The translations under genes were made by a program, and so were the position numbers. The notes under the pieces were generated by a model, which was not told where the DNA came from, did no database searches, and saw only the letters and a list, made by a program, of their open reading frames with translations. Source: Halichoerus grypus (taxonomy: Eukaryota; Chordata; Mammalia; Carnivora; Phocidae). Taken from it: a stretch of DNA of 64,000 bases. Below are positions 48,065 to 62,760 of the stretch, in pieces (within the stretch, counting starts at the first letter, position 1; every line of letters starts with the position of its first letter). The DNA lies in the NCBI RefSeq assembly GCF_964656455.1, contig NC_135715.1, positions 159,742,437 through 159,806,436 on the forward strand, read 5' to 3'.

Positions 48065-48829
48065 GTCAGAATTCAGTCAGTCTCTGGTCATTTGGTGGTG
48101 ATGATTCTTTCTGGAAAGTTCCAAAGCATATTGTTAGCAATATGTTTGTGAAACCTTTTTCTCTTGTGTGGCATTTCCCAGCTGCTGCAGAGATACAACA
48201 CAGACCACGAAGCATACTTTCTCCTAAAAGTTTCAGTCTGCCTTTCTTTCTCTTACTGCTACCTGGAAATATGTCCTCTCAGCCCACAACGGATCCATAA
48301 TTGTGCCTACTGCCCTTAAATATTCCTGAAATGGTCTTTTCGTCCTAAAGGGAAACCGTTACAGAAAGCCCCAAGTTCCAGATTTGACGTTCAGACCTTA
48401 GAAAGTTCAAATCCGTGCCCTTTAACATTTTCAAATTTGAACTTTGTTTCTCTTAGCTCCTGCCCCATATTTCACCTGCCCTCATCTTTACCTCCCTTAA
48501 GTTTTCTCTTGCTCCATGTAGAACCAGCTTACTCACCACTAAATGTGAGAACTGTCCCTTTTTCTTCCTGGGCTTCTCTGCACTTTTTGCCAGGTTCCAC
48601 GGTAAAGCTGCAGTGATTCGTTTTGTGTATTCCTGATGCCACTGAAGAGGGAAATAGCAGTCATCGGAATTGTTTGCATTACGTTGGCTTGGATAGCAGC
48701 CTGCTAGATGCCCTTGGCCCTTTTACTTAAGGACAGAAATGGAAGATTTGTTCACAAATGAATACAGTAGAATGACATCTCACCTGGGGTCAGCTTCCAA
48801 GTGAAAAATCAGGAATGATCAAAATTAAC
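48065..48829. other. AOX3P: AOX pseudogene intron start
   Basis: Unique-looking sequence; nothing recognised. Confidence 0.5.
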
Positions 48830-49990
48830 CTTAACATACTGTCCCATGACACCAAGAGAAACCAAGATAAAAAGGATTAAAATTTAAATGTCAGAAATGA
48901 AATCCAAAGAATAAAAGAAGAAATCATGGACGAATTCCTTTATAGTATTTCTAACTATGACTCAAACTCTAAATTCCATAAAAGAAAAGATTAATAATTC
49001 AGTTACATACAATAACACACTTCTGCATAAAGAAAAATATAATAAACAAAGTTCAAAGACAAGCACCAACTGGAAAAATTTTTGCAAACCACAACACAGA
49101 CAACAAGCTAATTTCCTAAGTATATAAAGATCTCCCAGAAGTCATGAAGAAAAAGCCCATAAAAAAGTGGACAAAGGATGCAAGCAGTCAGATCACAGGA
49201 AGAAAATATAAATGGCCCTTTTATAAATGAAGAGATGCTAGGTCTTACTAGTAGGAGAAATTCAAATCAAAAGCTATAATGAAAGGAATGCCATTTTTAA
49301 CCTATCGGATTGGCAAAAATACAAAAGTTTGACAAATTCAGTTGCAAGCTGTGGGAAAAAACAGGTAGTCTCTTATGTTGCTGATGGAAGCGTAGATTGG
49401 AACAATCTTATGAAGGGAAATTTAGCAGTATCTATTAGAATTCCAAATGCTTTCGCTTCCTGACCCAGCAACCCCACTATGGGAATTTATCCTGCAATGT
49501 AGCTTGAACACATTCAAAATAATATGTTTTCAAAGTTATTTACTGCAGCATCATTTGCAATAGTAAAATATATATTTCTATATGTGTATTTCTAATGCAA
49601 TAACTCATGCCCATCCATCTCTACAATGGAATTTTATGTAGCTATATATATTTTAAAAAGGAACAAAGACGTTCTCTATATGCAGATATATAAAGATCTC
49701 CAAGTTATAATGGTAAGTGAAAGGAAAATGCAGAAGAATGTTTGTACAAAGGAGGCTCATAAAAATATTCATTTTGCTTATATATGCATATAGAAACTCT
49801 GGAAGAACACACAACCTAACAATGGCAGTCAGCTTTGATAGGAGTAGGTAGAAACTAGACAGAGAGACAGGGAGAAGAGCAAGATTCTTCATCAAATACA
49901 TTTTATTTTTTTCCATTTTAAATTGTTTGAATGTGTTTCTATTTCTGAAAAATAATTTTTTAAAAAACATTGAAAAATCCCTTAAGTTGT
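48830..49990 (+). mobile_element. Old L1 3' fragment
   Basis: Degenerate forward L1: AAAAAGTGGACAAAGGATGC, ATCGGATTGGCAAAAATACA, CCCAGCAACCCCACTATGGG, then a long A/T-rich 3' part. No long frame. Confidence 0.8.
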
Positions 49991-50272
49991 CTATAAAGTA
50001 CAGAACATAAGGTTTCATACATATGATCTTATTCCATAATGTTTATGCAACTTAAGTTAGAGAACAACTTGACTAAAATAAGGAACAAAGGTTAAGTTGC
50101 TATGCAGGTATCTGGGTATTGAAATCATTCTTTAACATACCTGTCAAATTCCTGGCTGGGAGTGGGTGGAGAATTCTAAAAAGCACCTGCTTGCCTGGAG
50201 GGATTAGACTAATCTAATACCAAACCTCCAAAATAAGCCTGTTTGTTGTTGTGAGAACAGGAGAAGAGGGGA

Positions 50273-50477
50273 GTGCCTGGGTGGCTCGGTTGGTTAAGCG
50301 TCCAACTCTTGATTTTTTGGCTCAGGCCATGATCTCAGGGTTGTGGGTGGGGCCCTGCACTCAGCAGAAAGTCTGCTGGAGATTCTCTCTCTCCCTCTCC
50401 TTCTGCCCCTCCCCACCCCTTGCCTGCCCTCTGTCTCTCTCTCAAATAAATAAATAAATCTTAAAAAAAAAAAAAAA
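50273..50477 (+). mobile_element. CAN-SINE, forward
   Basis: GAGTGCCTGGGTGGCTCGGT head, CT-rich middle, AAATAAATAAATAAATCTTA tail and an A-run. Confidence 0.93.
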
Positions 50478-50956
50478 AGGAAATCAAGGATTCCCAATTT
50501 CAGTGAAGGTTGAAGTTCATGGGTAAGTTAAATAAGCAGCTGATATGGGATTCCATGATATGGTGGTGATATTTTCTAAACTGTGCCAGGCCAGGGTTCA
50601 TGGTCTGAGAAGTGCAGCTGTACCCAGTGAGGCACTAGGAGGTCATATCTAAAATTGGTGCTGTCCTAGGGAATTCAAGAAGTAATGGTTAACATCATGT
50701 ATGATTTTCAGAGTGAGGAATGTGGAGGTGATCCAAGTCAGAAATCTTGAATTGCACTACATTGGTAATACCTTTTATTTATCTCTCAAGATGCAATACA
50801 ACACAAATCATTCATTGGGCCTGGAAAAAAAAAGAAAAAAAAAACTGAGAACAAGGAAATATTGAGGGTGCCTTTCAATCCATTGATTAGATCATTGAAG
50901 GTGAATTCTTAAGTCCTTTTTCATCGTGAGAGTTTTTAATATAGAGATAAGATTTT

Positions 50957-51176
50957 ATTTTTATTTTTTTTTTATTTTTTATTTTTTATAAGATTTTATT
51001 TATTTATTTGAGACAGAGAGAATGAGAGAGAGAGAGCACGTGGGAGGGGGGAGGGTCAGAGGGAGAAGCAGGCTCCCTGCTCGGCAGGGAGCCCGATGCG
51101 GGACTCGATCCAGGGACTCCAGGATCATGACCTGAGCCGAAGGCAGTCGCTTAACCAACTGAGCCACCCAGGCGCC
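50957..51176 (-). mobile_element. CAN-SINE, full length, reverse
   Basis: T-rich start, ATAAGATTTTATTTATTTAT, and the reversed head ending CCACCCAGGCGCCC. It is flanked by duplications of the form ATAGAkATAAGATTTTA at about 50940 and 51178. Confidence 0.95.
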
Positions 51177-51329
51177 CTATAGATAAGATTTTAATCAATA
51201 ATGCTGATTCTATAGAACTTGGGTGCAATCAACTCATCTTAACTCTTCTCATGGAAATTAGTAGAGAGATGGACCATCCAGGACATCAGACTCAGAGAAG
51301 AGGGGAAGGTTTTATGAAGGCCCTTGATT

Positions 51330-51780
51330 CCTTGGCCAAAAAGTTAGTACTGGTTCCATAGACTATGGGAAACATTTGAAATTTTGAATAGGAGGGTGAT
51401 GTGATCAAAATTTCCCTTTAGTGAATTCGGCAGTGCAACTGGAGCAAGGTGGGAAGGGAGTGTCCATGGGAAGCAAGATAAGGGTCATTATCGTCTGTCA
51501 GATAGAGATGATGACTGGGACTGGGTGTGAAGAGCAAAGGAGGATCAAAGAAAACCTTGAGATTAGAGGTTGGTTGACTGGAAAAAAATGGTTATCATTA
51601 ATGACATGGGGAGACATCATGACCTGTTTAGAAGTAAGCAGAAGATGAAGGTTCAAGGGACTGGCAGGGCATTCAGGGGCATTGCCCACAGGTAGTTAGG
51701 AGGGAGTTCTGGTGCTTTGGGAGACACTGAAGCTGGAGTTGTAGGTTTGGGAGAAGCCATGAGAGTGAATTAAGTCACCA
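51330..51780. repeat. Ancient dispersed repeat, relative of 26740-27850
   Basis: Shares the layout GGAGGGTGATGTGATCAAAA, then GATAGAGATGATG, then GAGGTTGGTTGACTGGA. Family not named by eye. Confidence 0.4.
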
Positions 51781-52949
51781 AAGGAGAGAATAATATCTGA
51801 AAATCTATTTTTTAAATATTTCTAAATAAAAATACAAGTGCTTTAAGACCAAAACCTGAAATAAAGTAGAGAGAGAAGGAGTTGGTACTATGATTAATGA
51901 AAATTATAGCCACCATACACATGGCAGAAGCAGGAGAGAGAGTAGAGAGAGAGAGAGAAGGGAGATGGCGTGAAGATAGAATCCTTAGCATCACTTCCAG
52001 TTGGAGTTATTACTAATTCCCACACTTCTGTCACCTAGAAAACTAAAACTGGATGAACATAGTCATTTCAGGATGCCCATTCTGGACACTCAAGGGTATG
52101 AATTCAAGGGCTGCCCCTATATAAATATTTTCTGATACCAGATAGATCTAAAATTTATATTGACAGGTGGATCACTAAATGCGTCACCAAGTCTTTTCAA
52201 TTGCCCTGATACTTTTCTGCACCATCTCCTGCTTCTTGAATGCAAACAAACTTGATTTTCTAATACCTATGATTAATGATAGATTTCTGAAGTTTTTACT
52301 TCCTACTTGGGTGAAATTTGTTTTTTAAAAGAGCTTTCATCCTCCACTCCTTCCCCACCATGCCCCCACTTCGCTCCCATAGAACCATGTATTCTTCATA
52401 GATTAAGGTCCCTGGGGGTTTTCAGGGCACCTCTCTCAGTGGGTGCTGAATTGTGGTTGGGAGTCTAATCTTTCCAGGGAAGCGAACAGTGTGCGACTGG
52501 CTGGGTGTCACTGTTGAAGTCTCTCCGTGCTATGGGAAGTCAGCTCTGCGCCCAGGCCGTTTCATCGTAGAAATGGCTTCACTCTTAGGAAAGACCATCT
52601 TACTCTTTATTCTTATGTGATAGCAGAGTTGGCTCAAGCCAGTAGTAATTAGTTGTAAATCTTGGCAACACACCGCTGTGGGTATGTAGGGAAATGGAGC
52701 CAAACATGTAGGAGACATTCTAATTACACGTAACTCCTCAGGTATCTTGTGTATATTAACAGCTGCCCGTGAACACTTCACCAAATTATAATGATTCTTT
52801 GAAATCAACACAGGAAACCAAATGTTATCCCCATTACCTGGAAGAAAATAATATTAACGTTTAGTAAAAAGCACTGCATTCTGTTTTGAATATATTTAAA
52901 TTAAGTATCTCTAAAAACCAGAGCCTCATCTGCTCGCTGTGTTTAACAG
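51781..52949. other. AOX3P: AOX pseudogene intron
   Basis: A purine-rich GA stretch at about 51930-51965. No gene or clear repeat otherwise. Confidence 0.5.
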
Positions 52950-53065
52950 GGGAAGTGCACTTTGGAGGGCAGGCACATTTTTATGTGGAAACTCAAAGTG
53001 AACGTGGTTCAGAGGATGGAGAAACGGTCATACACATGTCAAGCCAGGATGCAGCATTTGCACAG
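52950..53065 (+). pseudogene. AOX3P: AOX pseudogene exon 21 remnant (residues ~741-782)
   Basis: Acceptor GTTTAACAG, donor GTGGGT. It reads EVHFGGQAHFYVETQSERGS then EDGETVIHMSSQDAAFAQ, against GEIHMGGQEHFYMETQ...VYVSTQ. The Glu of GGQEHFY is Ala. It has no stop and is three codons short. This is the last AOX exon recognised in the window. Confidence 0.92.
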
Positions 53066-53199
53066 GTGGGTTTCCTTTCTAGTCATGATTTTGGGGTCAT
53101 AGTTGATGCATTTCTAAATGAGGTGTTGTCATTTTCTTGCTTTATAGCTGTAGAACCCAGGTGTAAGAGAAAACATTCAGTTAAACATTGAACATCAAG

Positions 53200-54720
53200 A
53201 TAGGGGCAAAGCCCAGCTCCAAATTATACCAGTTTCCTCTAGTCCCCCCAAGAGTACTCCTCCCCTTCTTCTCAAATGATGGCTGCTTCCTACGTCTCCA
53301 TTACCACCATCACCCCATTTCCTCTCCTCACCCCCAGCACACGCACAGTCTCAGAGGGTGAGGGGTCCTCCCTCCTTTTCAGGGCCAACCCTTACATTGT
53401 GCCTTTGGTTCCACTCACTGTCCATAATTACCCCTTCTGTGTTCTATATCTTTAACTTCATCTCTTTACTGCCTCATTCTCATCAGTCCATAAATTCAAG
53501 TCTGTCCCATCCTTAAAAGTGACCCTCTCTTAATCCTCCTTCGACCTTTAGCTATGGCTTCTGTTTCCTTCCCTTCTGAGACAAATTTTTATATCAATTG
53601 CCTACCCTCTCTACTTCCTTACTTCCCATTTATGCCTCAACATACTGCTTCTGCCAAGACCACCAGTGGCTCAACAGTTCTTCAATCAAAGAGACACTCT
53701 TCTGCCCTTTCTACACTAATGCCATCTACACTGCAGACCATTCGGTCCTCACAACTCTACTACCCTAGCTTCTCTGACACTACTCTCTCCACTTTCTCCT
53801 TATGCCTCTTTGCTCTTGCTTTAATTCCCCTCTGGGCTCCTCCATCTCTGTCTGGGCCTGTTATTCTTTTGGGAGCCCAGATCCCTTTGAGAGTCTGAAG
53901 GCATAGACCTTTGTCCCAGATAAAAAGGACATATGTTCTATGTAAGTCACACTACCAGCTACAACAGACAACCCCCAAATCTTAACAGATTAGCACAACC
54001 AAGGCTGATTTCTGGATTGGACAAAGTCTAATGTGGATGTTCTCCTAGACATGTCTCCTCCGAGCGTGACTCAGGGATCCACCTCCTTTTATGTGGCTCA
54101 GCCATCTCGGATTCTTTGGCTTCCAGATGGGAAGTCAGGGTGGATCCTGCCCCCATTCCGTTGGCCAGAACTCAGTCATACAATGTCACTTAGAAGCAAG
54201 AGAAGCTGGAAAATGTAGTTAGCTACATGCTCAGAGAGGAAAAGAATTGGATATCAGTGAACACAATGCTGGGGGTCTCCAGACTCCTTGAAGCCTAGAT
54301 CAAGAGCTACATTAAATGTTAGAGTTCCATTGGATCCCCATAGTCCATTGCTTGCCCTTCTTTTTCAAGGTCTCATTGGTGTTCTCACTGCCTCTCATCT
54401 TTTCTCTACCCTCTTCATACTGAAAATTACCCACTATGCATCTCTAGCTCTGATCTTTCCCCTGAAGATCTCATTTTCATATCTAAGATATTTCATTTGG
54501 TTGGGCCATAGTCACTTCAAAATCAACAAGATCAAAACTCAACTAACCATCTTCTTCCTTAAGCCAATTTTACTCTGTTTTTGACCTTAAACAATGACCT
54601 TATCATTTACCTACGGCAGAAAACCATAGTGGCATTTTTAATCTCTCCCTCACCCTCACTTCCTGCAGAAAACCCTCCCAATTACCTCTTAAATGTTTTT
54701 TAACTATTCAATATATTTCT
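53200..54720 (+). mobile_element. L2 LINE fragments, interrupted
   Basis: L2-like pieces: CAGTGGCTCAACAGTTCTTC with TCTGACACTACTCTCTCCAC, later AATCAACAAGATCAAAACTC and CTTCCTGCAGAAAACCC. A different old repeat at about 53890-54290 (ACAACCCCCAAATCTTAACA) interrupts them. Confidence 0.55.
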
Positions 54721-55566
54721 CTTATGTTTTACTATTTAAATTTTTTATTTTGAAAAATTTCAATCATTTAGAAAAATGAACACCTATAGACACTCTTACC
54801 CTGGATTCACCAGTTGTTAATATTTTGCTTCATCTGTGCTCCCGTCCCTCTCTCTCTCTGTTCCCCCCACACCCTCCTCTATCAGTGTTCATTCTGCTGA
54901 ATGGTTGAAGTTTTTCAAAATAAAAGATTTAAAAATAGCAAAACATAAGAAATAAAATGTTAAATATCTATATATACACACATATTCCTATAATACTATC
55001 CTTCATAATCACAGCCAACATTCTTGGAAAACTTAACATTGATAGAATAATATTTATGATATAATAGTAATATATGAGTCTTATTTAGATTTCTCCTATT
55101 GGCTTGATAATATCTTGAGGTTTGTTTATTTGTTTTTTCTGGTCCAGGACTAAATGCAGGATTATGTACTGTATGTCTCTTTTAACTCCTTTAAAATAGT
55201 TTCCCAAACTTTTTTTTTTTTTTTTTTTTAATAGCATGAATGTTTTTGTAAAGCCAGGATAGTTGTTCAGTGTAATATCCCTTAGTTTGGGTTAGATGGT
55301 TGTTCCCTCCTGAGTAGATTCAGGATAACTATTTTTGGCAGGGGTGTCTTTTGAGGGCATCACACCTAGAGGCACATGACATTTGTGTGGCCCATTATCA
55401 GTGATGTTCAGTTTGATGATCTGGTTAAAGTGGTACTTCCAGGTTCATTGTATGTAAGGGTGACTTTCCCCTTTGAGATGAATAAGCTTTCTGGAAGTGT
55501 TCATTTGAGGCTGAATGAATATTCCGTTCCCCAGGAGTCTTTCACTCATTTTAATTAAATTAAATT

Positions 55567-55715
55567 AATTAATTAATTATTTATTTCAGAGAGAGAGAAA
55601 GGGAGGGAGTGAGGGGAGGGGCAGAGGGAGAAGGAGACAAACAGACTCCCCGCTGAGCGGGGGCTCCATCCCAGGACCCTGAGATCACAACCTGGGCCAA
55701 AATCAAGAGTCAGAG
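55567..55715 (-). mobile_element. CAN-SINE, 3' part (left piece), split by an LTR
   Basis: AATTAATTATTTATTTCAGA start, then AACAGACTCCCCGCTGAGCG and CAAAATCAAGAGTCAGAG at the break. The missing head is found at 58309-58343, on the other side of the LTR. Confidence 0.9.
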
Positions 55716-58308
<2,593 letters not shown>

Positions 58309-58343
58309 AGAGGCTTGACTGAGACACTCCAGCGCCCCTCATT
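58309..58343 (-). mobile_element. CAN-SINE head (right piece), split by an LTR
   Basis: AGAGGCTTGACTGAGACACT then CCAGCGCCCC, the reversed head of the SINE whose other part ends at 55715. The four bases AGAG occur on both sides of the LTR (55712-55715 and 58309-58312). Confidence 0.85.
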
Positions 58344-58589
58344 CATTAGTTTTCATGTCACTGATGAGTCTTGCCTGGCAATTCTTCTAACTCTCTTATG
58401 CACTTTACATTTATTACTTGGCATTCTTCTATAAAGAGCTTTAAAATTTTTTTGTATCAGTGTGGACTCAGAGTCTTTTTTTTTTTTTTATTAATGTGTC
58501 AAAATCCATCCTGGCCATTATTTTTGATGCTCAAATTGTCCTAAATGTGGCCAGTAGGAGCCCCTCCAAGCTAGTTCCTGTAGCCTTCT

Positions 58590-59363
58590 TGATGAGGGAG
58601 CAGAAGCCTAGCTGAGGACAAAGCAGAAGCTGATACCCCAACCCCCCACCCTCAAGGTGGGACAGGTGTGACTCCTCAGGCACTCCTGGCTGCACTAAAG
58701 GAAGAACAAATGGTTAACAATGGTTAACTGATAAAGATCACAGTCCTGCAGGACAGGAGTCTCCCTCAGTTTGCAAATGTCTTAGTGATTTACAAGGAAA
58801 AGCTTTCTTATCAATAGCCTAACTTCCAGAGAACCCTAACTCAGTTTTCTGGAGCCGTAACATCACCCTCCCCTCCACGAAATTGAGGGAGGCTGAGGCG
58901 GAAGGAAATGTAAATAACATTGAATTTCTGGTGCCTGGGTGGCTCAGTCATTAAGCGTCTGCCTTCGGCTCAGGTCATGATCCCAGGGTCCTGGGATGGA
59001 GCCCCACATTGGGCTCCCTGCTCAGCGGGAAGCCTACTTCCTCTCCCACTCCCTCTGCTTGTGTTCCCTCTCTCGCTATCTCTCTCTGTGTCAAATAAAT
59101 AAATAAAATCTTCTAATAAAATAAAATTGAATTTCTTTTGAAACTGCCGCCCATTGACAAGGACATGTGATACGAGGAATGTAACATTCCTCCAGGAAAC
59201 TCCCAACTGTCTTCATGTTAGTGCCTCATTAGAGGGAAAAACAGCCTTAGCTTGCCAGTAACCAGACCCCCAGTATCCTGAGAGTCTTTAGAATATGACA
59301 GTCCTTCTGGACACCGCCTTTGTCCTCACCTTCCCAACTCGTGAGTATATAATCAGCCTGGAA
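58590..59363 (+). mobile_element. ERV1-type LTR, forward, 3' end missing, carries a SINE
   Basis: Starts TGATGAGGGAGCAGAAGCC, matching the other two LTRs. It keeps the block GAGTCTCCCTCAGTTTGCAA and the TATATAA at 59346-59352, then breaks off before the poly(A) signal and runs into the old scaffold. A CAN-SINE sits at 58930-59125. Confidence 0.88.
58930..59125 (+). mobile_element. CAN-SINE, forward, inside an LTR
   Basis: GGTGCCTGGGTGGCTCAGTC head, CT-rich middle, AATAAATAAATAAAATC tail. It is flanked by the perfect 11-mer ATTGAATTTCT at 58919-58929 and 59126-59136. Confidence 0.95.
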
Positions 59364-59938
59364 CTGGCCTTTCCTCCAAGGAGCCCTGATTACGTTTAGT
59401 GGGAAATAGTGTTTAGAAACCAGATCTGATGCTACCGGGCTATCTTTGCTCTTAGGCTTTTTCAGTGGACAGAGCTAGGAAATATATATTTTTTTTAAAG
59501 AAATGAGGCCATACTGATACCTCTAATTGCAATCTGACACCACAGGATTCTTCCTCACTTTTCCCCACTCCATATTTGCATCTCCCTTTGCCCACAGTGA
59601 AAACCCTAGTTTGCAGCAATATACATGTACTTATTCATTTGTTCAATCATGCAATACACTCAAAATGGTTTCAGAATCACTACACTCAACACTGCCATAT
59701 CCAAACTTACTAAACACAGTTAAGCTTTCTTTTTATTCTAACAGTCTTTCCCAGTGAGAACGTATAGCCCAAATATCAAGTTCAAAGTTTACTTGGATTA
59801 ATGTTTTTTGGTAATATCAATTTTATATACAGCTAGGTTCATTTGTTTCTGGTTACACATTCAATTTTAGAGTATTTTCTCCATTGCCATTTACTTAAAT
59901 TTTTATTATAAAAACATCCTCATAAATATTAATGGCTG

Positions 59939-60088
59939 GGGGCACCTGGGTGACTCAGTCAGTTGAGCATCTGACTCTTGATCTCAGCTCAGGTCTTGAT
60001 CTCAGAGTACTGAGTTCAAGCCCCACATTGAGCTCCATGCTGAGTGTGGAGCCTACTTAAAAATGAAATAAAAAAAATAAAATAAAAA
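59939..60088 (+). mobile_element. CAN-SINE, forward, short old subtype
   Basis: GGGGCACCTGGGTGACTCAG head directly joined to an AATAAA-rich tail, without a CT tract. The duplication AAATATTAATGGCTG lies at about 59924 and 60089. Confidence 0.92.
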
Positions 60089-60303
60089 TAAATATTAATG
60101 GCTGTATATAATGCTTCAGTTATTGAGATTTTACTAACAAGATATTTGGCTTAATTTCAGATTTTACAAGGATTTCTTCAGGGGCCCCAGAGAGTTTGCA
60201 CAAATATAATTAGTAATTAGTTCTCCCCCAGTGCCCTTGTACACCTGAGAGTGTGACATACGATCTCCTACCAACCAACCTACCATGACTATCTAGGTGT
60301 GGC

Positions 60304-60913
60304 TGATGAGGGAACAGAAGGCAATCTGAGGACAAAGCAGAAGCTCACACCCCACCAACCCTGCCCCCATGGGGTATATGTGACATTCCTCAGGCACTCC
60401 TGGCTGTCCTGAAGGAAAAACAAATAGTTAACCTGTAGAGATTACAATCCTGCAAAACCTGAGTCTCCCTCAGTTTACTTACAAAAGCCTTAGCAATAGC
60501 TTCCAGAAGGGAATGTAGATATAATTAAATGTCTTTATAACTTGCAGCCCATCAACAGATACTTGAAGTGGGCAGAGTATAATGTTCCTCCAGGAAGCTC
60601 CCAACTATCTTAATGCCTTACTAGAGGGGTAAACAGCCTTGACAATGGCAAGGCCTCTGGTATCCTGTGAGTCTTCTTTAGCATATGAAAGTTCTTTTGG
60701 AAACCTCTATTTTTCCTTACCTCCTCCAACCCCATAGTATATAATCAACCACCCCTCACAACCCCGGTGCAGCAGCTCTTTCTGCCCATGGGTCCTGTCC
60801 CCGTGCTTTAATAAACCACCATTTTGCACCAAAGATGTCTCAAGAATTCTTTCTTGGTCGTTGGCTCTGGACTCCACCCCACTGAACCTCACCTACTTTC
60901 CAAAACCACATCA
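60304..60913 (+). mobile_element. ERV1-type 5' LTR, forward
   Basis: A 610-base LTR from TGATGAGGGAACAG to CATCA. It has a TATATAA at 60738-60744 and AATAAA at 60810-60815, giving U3, R and U5 in normal order. A primer-binding site follows at 60916, so it is the 5' LTR of a partial provirus. Same family as the LTRs at 55716-58308 and 58590-59363. Confidence 0.9.
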
Positions 60914-60915
60914 TA

Positions 60916-60933
60916 TGGCACCCAACATGGGGC
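60916..60933 (+). promoter_or_regulatory. Retroviral primer-binding site, tRNA-Lys type
   Basis: TGGCACCCAACATGGGGC, two bases after the LTR end. It matches the usual tRNA-Lys(1,2) site at 16 of 18 positions; both differences are G-to-A at CpG sites and so look like decay. Confidence 0.8.
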
Positions 60934-62760
60934 TTTGAGTCTTTACATCTGGACTCTGAGCTTTGGTGCAGAATTGGTGAGTTTTTTCTCTTCTCTTCCT
61001 TTACTCTCATTTCTGGGGCTCTTCAAAGAGTTATTGGAACACTTTCACATAGATTGCTCTTGCTGCAATCCTCTAGCCCATGGCTACTCTATGGGGAGGA
61101 GAAAGCCTGCCTTTTGGCTGGAAGTTAGTACCCTGGCCGGGATGGTAATAAGACCCAGAAACTTGATGCCCTCTCTTTATTCCTGTCCTTATGCAAAGTT
61201 GTCTGTCTTGGGCACAGGACAGCCACCTAAGTGACTAGCATGGCTGCCAATTTTAAGACTCCATATGAGGTTTCCTCCTGATTGATCTAATGTGATCCCC
61301 TTCACATCCCTGGTCTAGCCACTTCTGGCCATGGGACCTCCACTGGGGGCCAGCCGAAACCAGTACCCAATGGAATAAAAGCCCAACCGGGGACCGTTTC
61401 CTAGGGAAGTTGGCTGTAAAGACCACATGTGTTGGAATGTAGCTTAGATCATGATGGATTTCCATCTTTACTGTTTTTTGTCAAGGCCCTCTACTATTTA
61501 GGCTACAAAATTAGGTAATTTCCCCCTTGTAAAACTTTTCTAGTATTTTCCATGGGTTAAAATAGCAGGGTAGTACGCAACCTTCAGGGCATATGATGGC
61601 ATGGCACAGCCTAGGGTGCGATGGGGTAGGGGAGGGACGCTGGCATCTCTCCAGGGCCTTTTACAGCAGGAATGCCTTCACAGGAAGGCAGGATTGTGAT
61701 CATTAGCGATGTCTTGTTTGAGGGACACATGGGAACCTCTGACATATCCTGCATGGGACGCCACCCGGGAGTCGGGGGGAATTTGGTAACGGACCTTCTT
61801 TACTTTTCTGGAAGCATGGCCTCAGTAGGCTTCTTCAGTTCCCAAGGACTCTCCTTTGGGGTGCCTTTTAACCCACTGGAAACAATTTGCATTTGCAAAA
61901 CTTAGGAAAGGACTGAGCTCCTGTAACACCGCATGGCCTCAGTGGGATCTATCAGTTAGATCTCTGCAGGAAATAGGGCAAATGGACCTAGGGTACCTTC
62001 ATTGCTTGTACCTGGGCCTTCATTGCTCTACACCAGGACCCTGACCTAAGGGCCTCTTGCAGAATGTGTTTGCCTGAATGGGTCAGCTAGTAAACTCTCC
62101 TGACATTGGATGATAATTATCTAAATAGGCCTCCTCCAAATCAGGTTGCTGGAGGAAACACAAACTAACTAAAGTTGCATTTTAACTAAGAATAGTAACA
62201 TGGGACTAAATGAACTAAAAGTTGATTATAGTTTTGTACTCTTTTTTGAAACACTGCTGGTTCTCTAATGTTTGCTCTCCTAGATTAAGCAAACTTTATC
62301 TTAAGATCTGATTGTCTTTAAATGTTTGTTGTTTACCTAAGCTAGACAACTTGAGGTAAACTTCCGAGAAATTGCACAATAGTTCATATAGACAATATTT
62401 GTGCTTTTTACTCTGTGGGGATAATAACAGGAACCCATGGACACATGATTATTTAAACAGCTGGAAAATGGGATTGATTCCCCAACGATTGTGTAACTCA
62501 GCTATCACTTTGACCAATTCCATGTGGCTGGGATGACAAAATCATTCCCTAAAAGCCAGGGCATACCCCATTCCAGAGGGTTAACTATGGACTTGTGTAG
62601 ATAATGGATGACCCCACTTTCCTTGTGAATGGACTGGCTGATGACGTGGGGATGCCCTTATCTCTTGACAAGTCTTCCCCCACTTGCCAGTGATTCCTCA
62701 TTAATTAAGATATTAAGGCTAGACCTCAAAGAGGGCTTCTTGCTGGCATCATCCCTCATA
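60934..62760 (+). mobile_element. Endogenous retrovirus internal region, decayed
   Basis: Sequence after the primer-binding site. A GGTGAGTT at about 60974 could be the old leader splice donor. No gag frame could be recognised; frames up to 136 residues exist but carry no motif I can name. The distance from LTR to pol remnant is only ~1.9 kb, so most of gag and early pol is deleted. Confidence 0.6.

Larger units (their letters stand above)
15626..53065 (+). pseudogene. AOX3P: Second aldehyde oxidase gene, decayed (probable AOX3 pseudogene)
   Basis: Thirteen exon remnants, all on + and in collinear order, match an aldehyde oxidase from residue ~69 to ~782: 15626, 16979, 21493, 25935, 30718, 31351, 34511, 36374, 43837, 46655, 47426, 47947 and 52950. 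They cover the second 2Fe-2S domain, linker, FAD domain and the beginning of the Mo domain. Introns and splice borders are kept, so this is a decayed duplicate gene and not a retrocopy. Lesions include frameshifts in at least eight exons, in-frame stops, a lost acceptor, a donor changed to GC and lost iron-sulfur cysteines. Exons for ~1-68, 167-196, 423-573 and 707-740 were not found. Lying just 3' of AOX1 in the same direction, it is probably AOX3; blocks such as ALPG and VITA also look AOX3-like. The paralogue name is an inference. The 3' half was not found before 64000. Confidence 0.85.

Noticed and set aside
50711..50748. Possible remnant of the AOX exon encoding KLEYGNVDEAFKVVDQILE
   Set aside because: Some bases match (GGAATGTGG, CAGAAATCTTGAA) in the right interval, but too many gaps are needed. 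Kept only as a hint.
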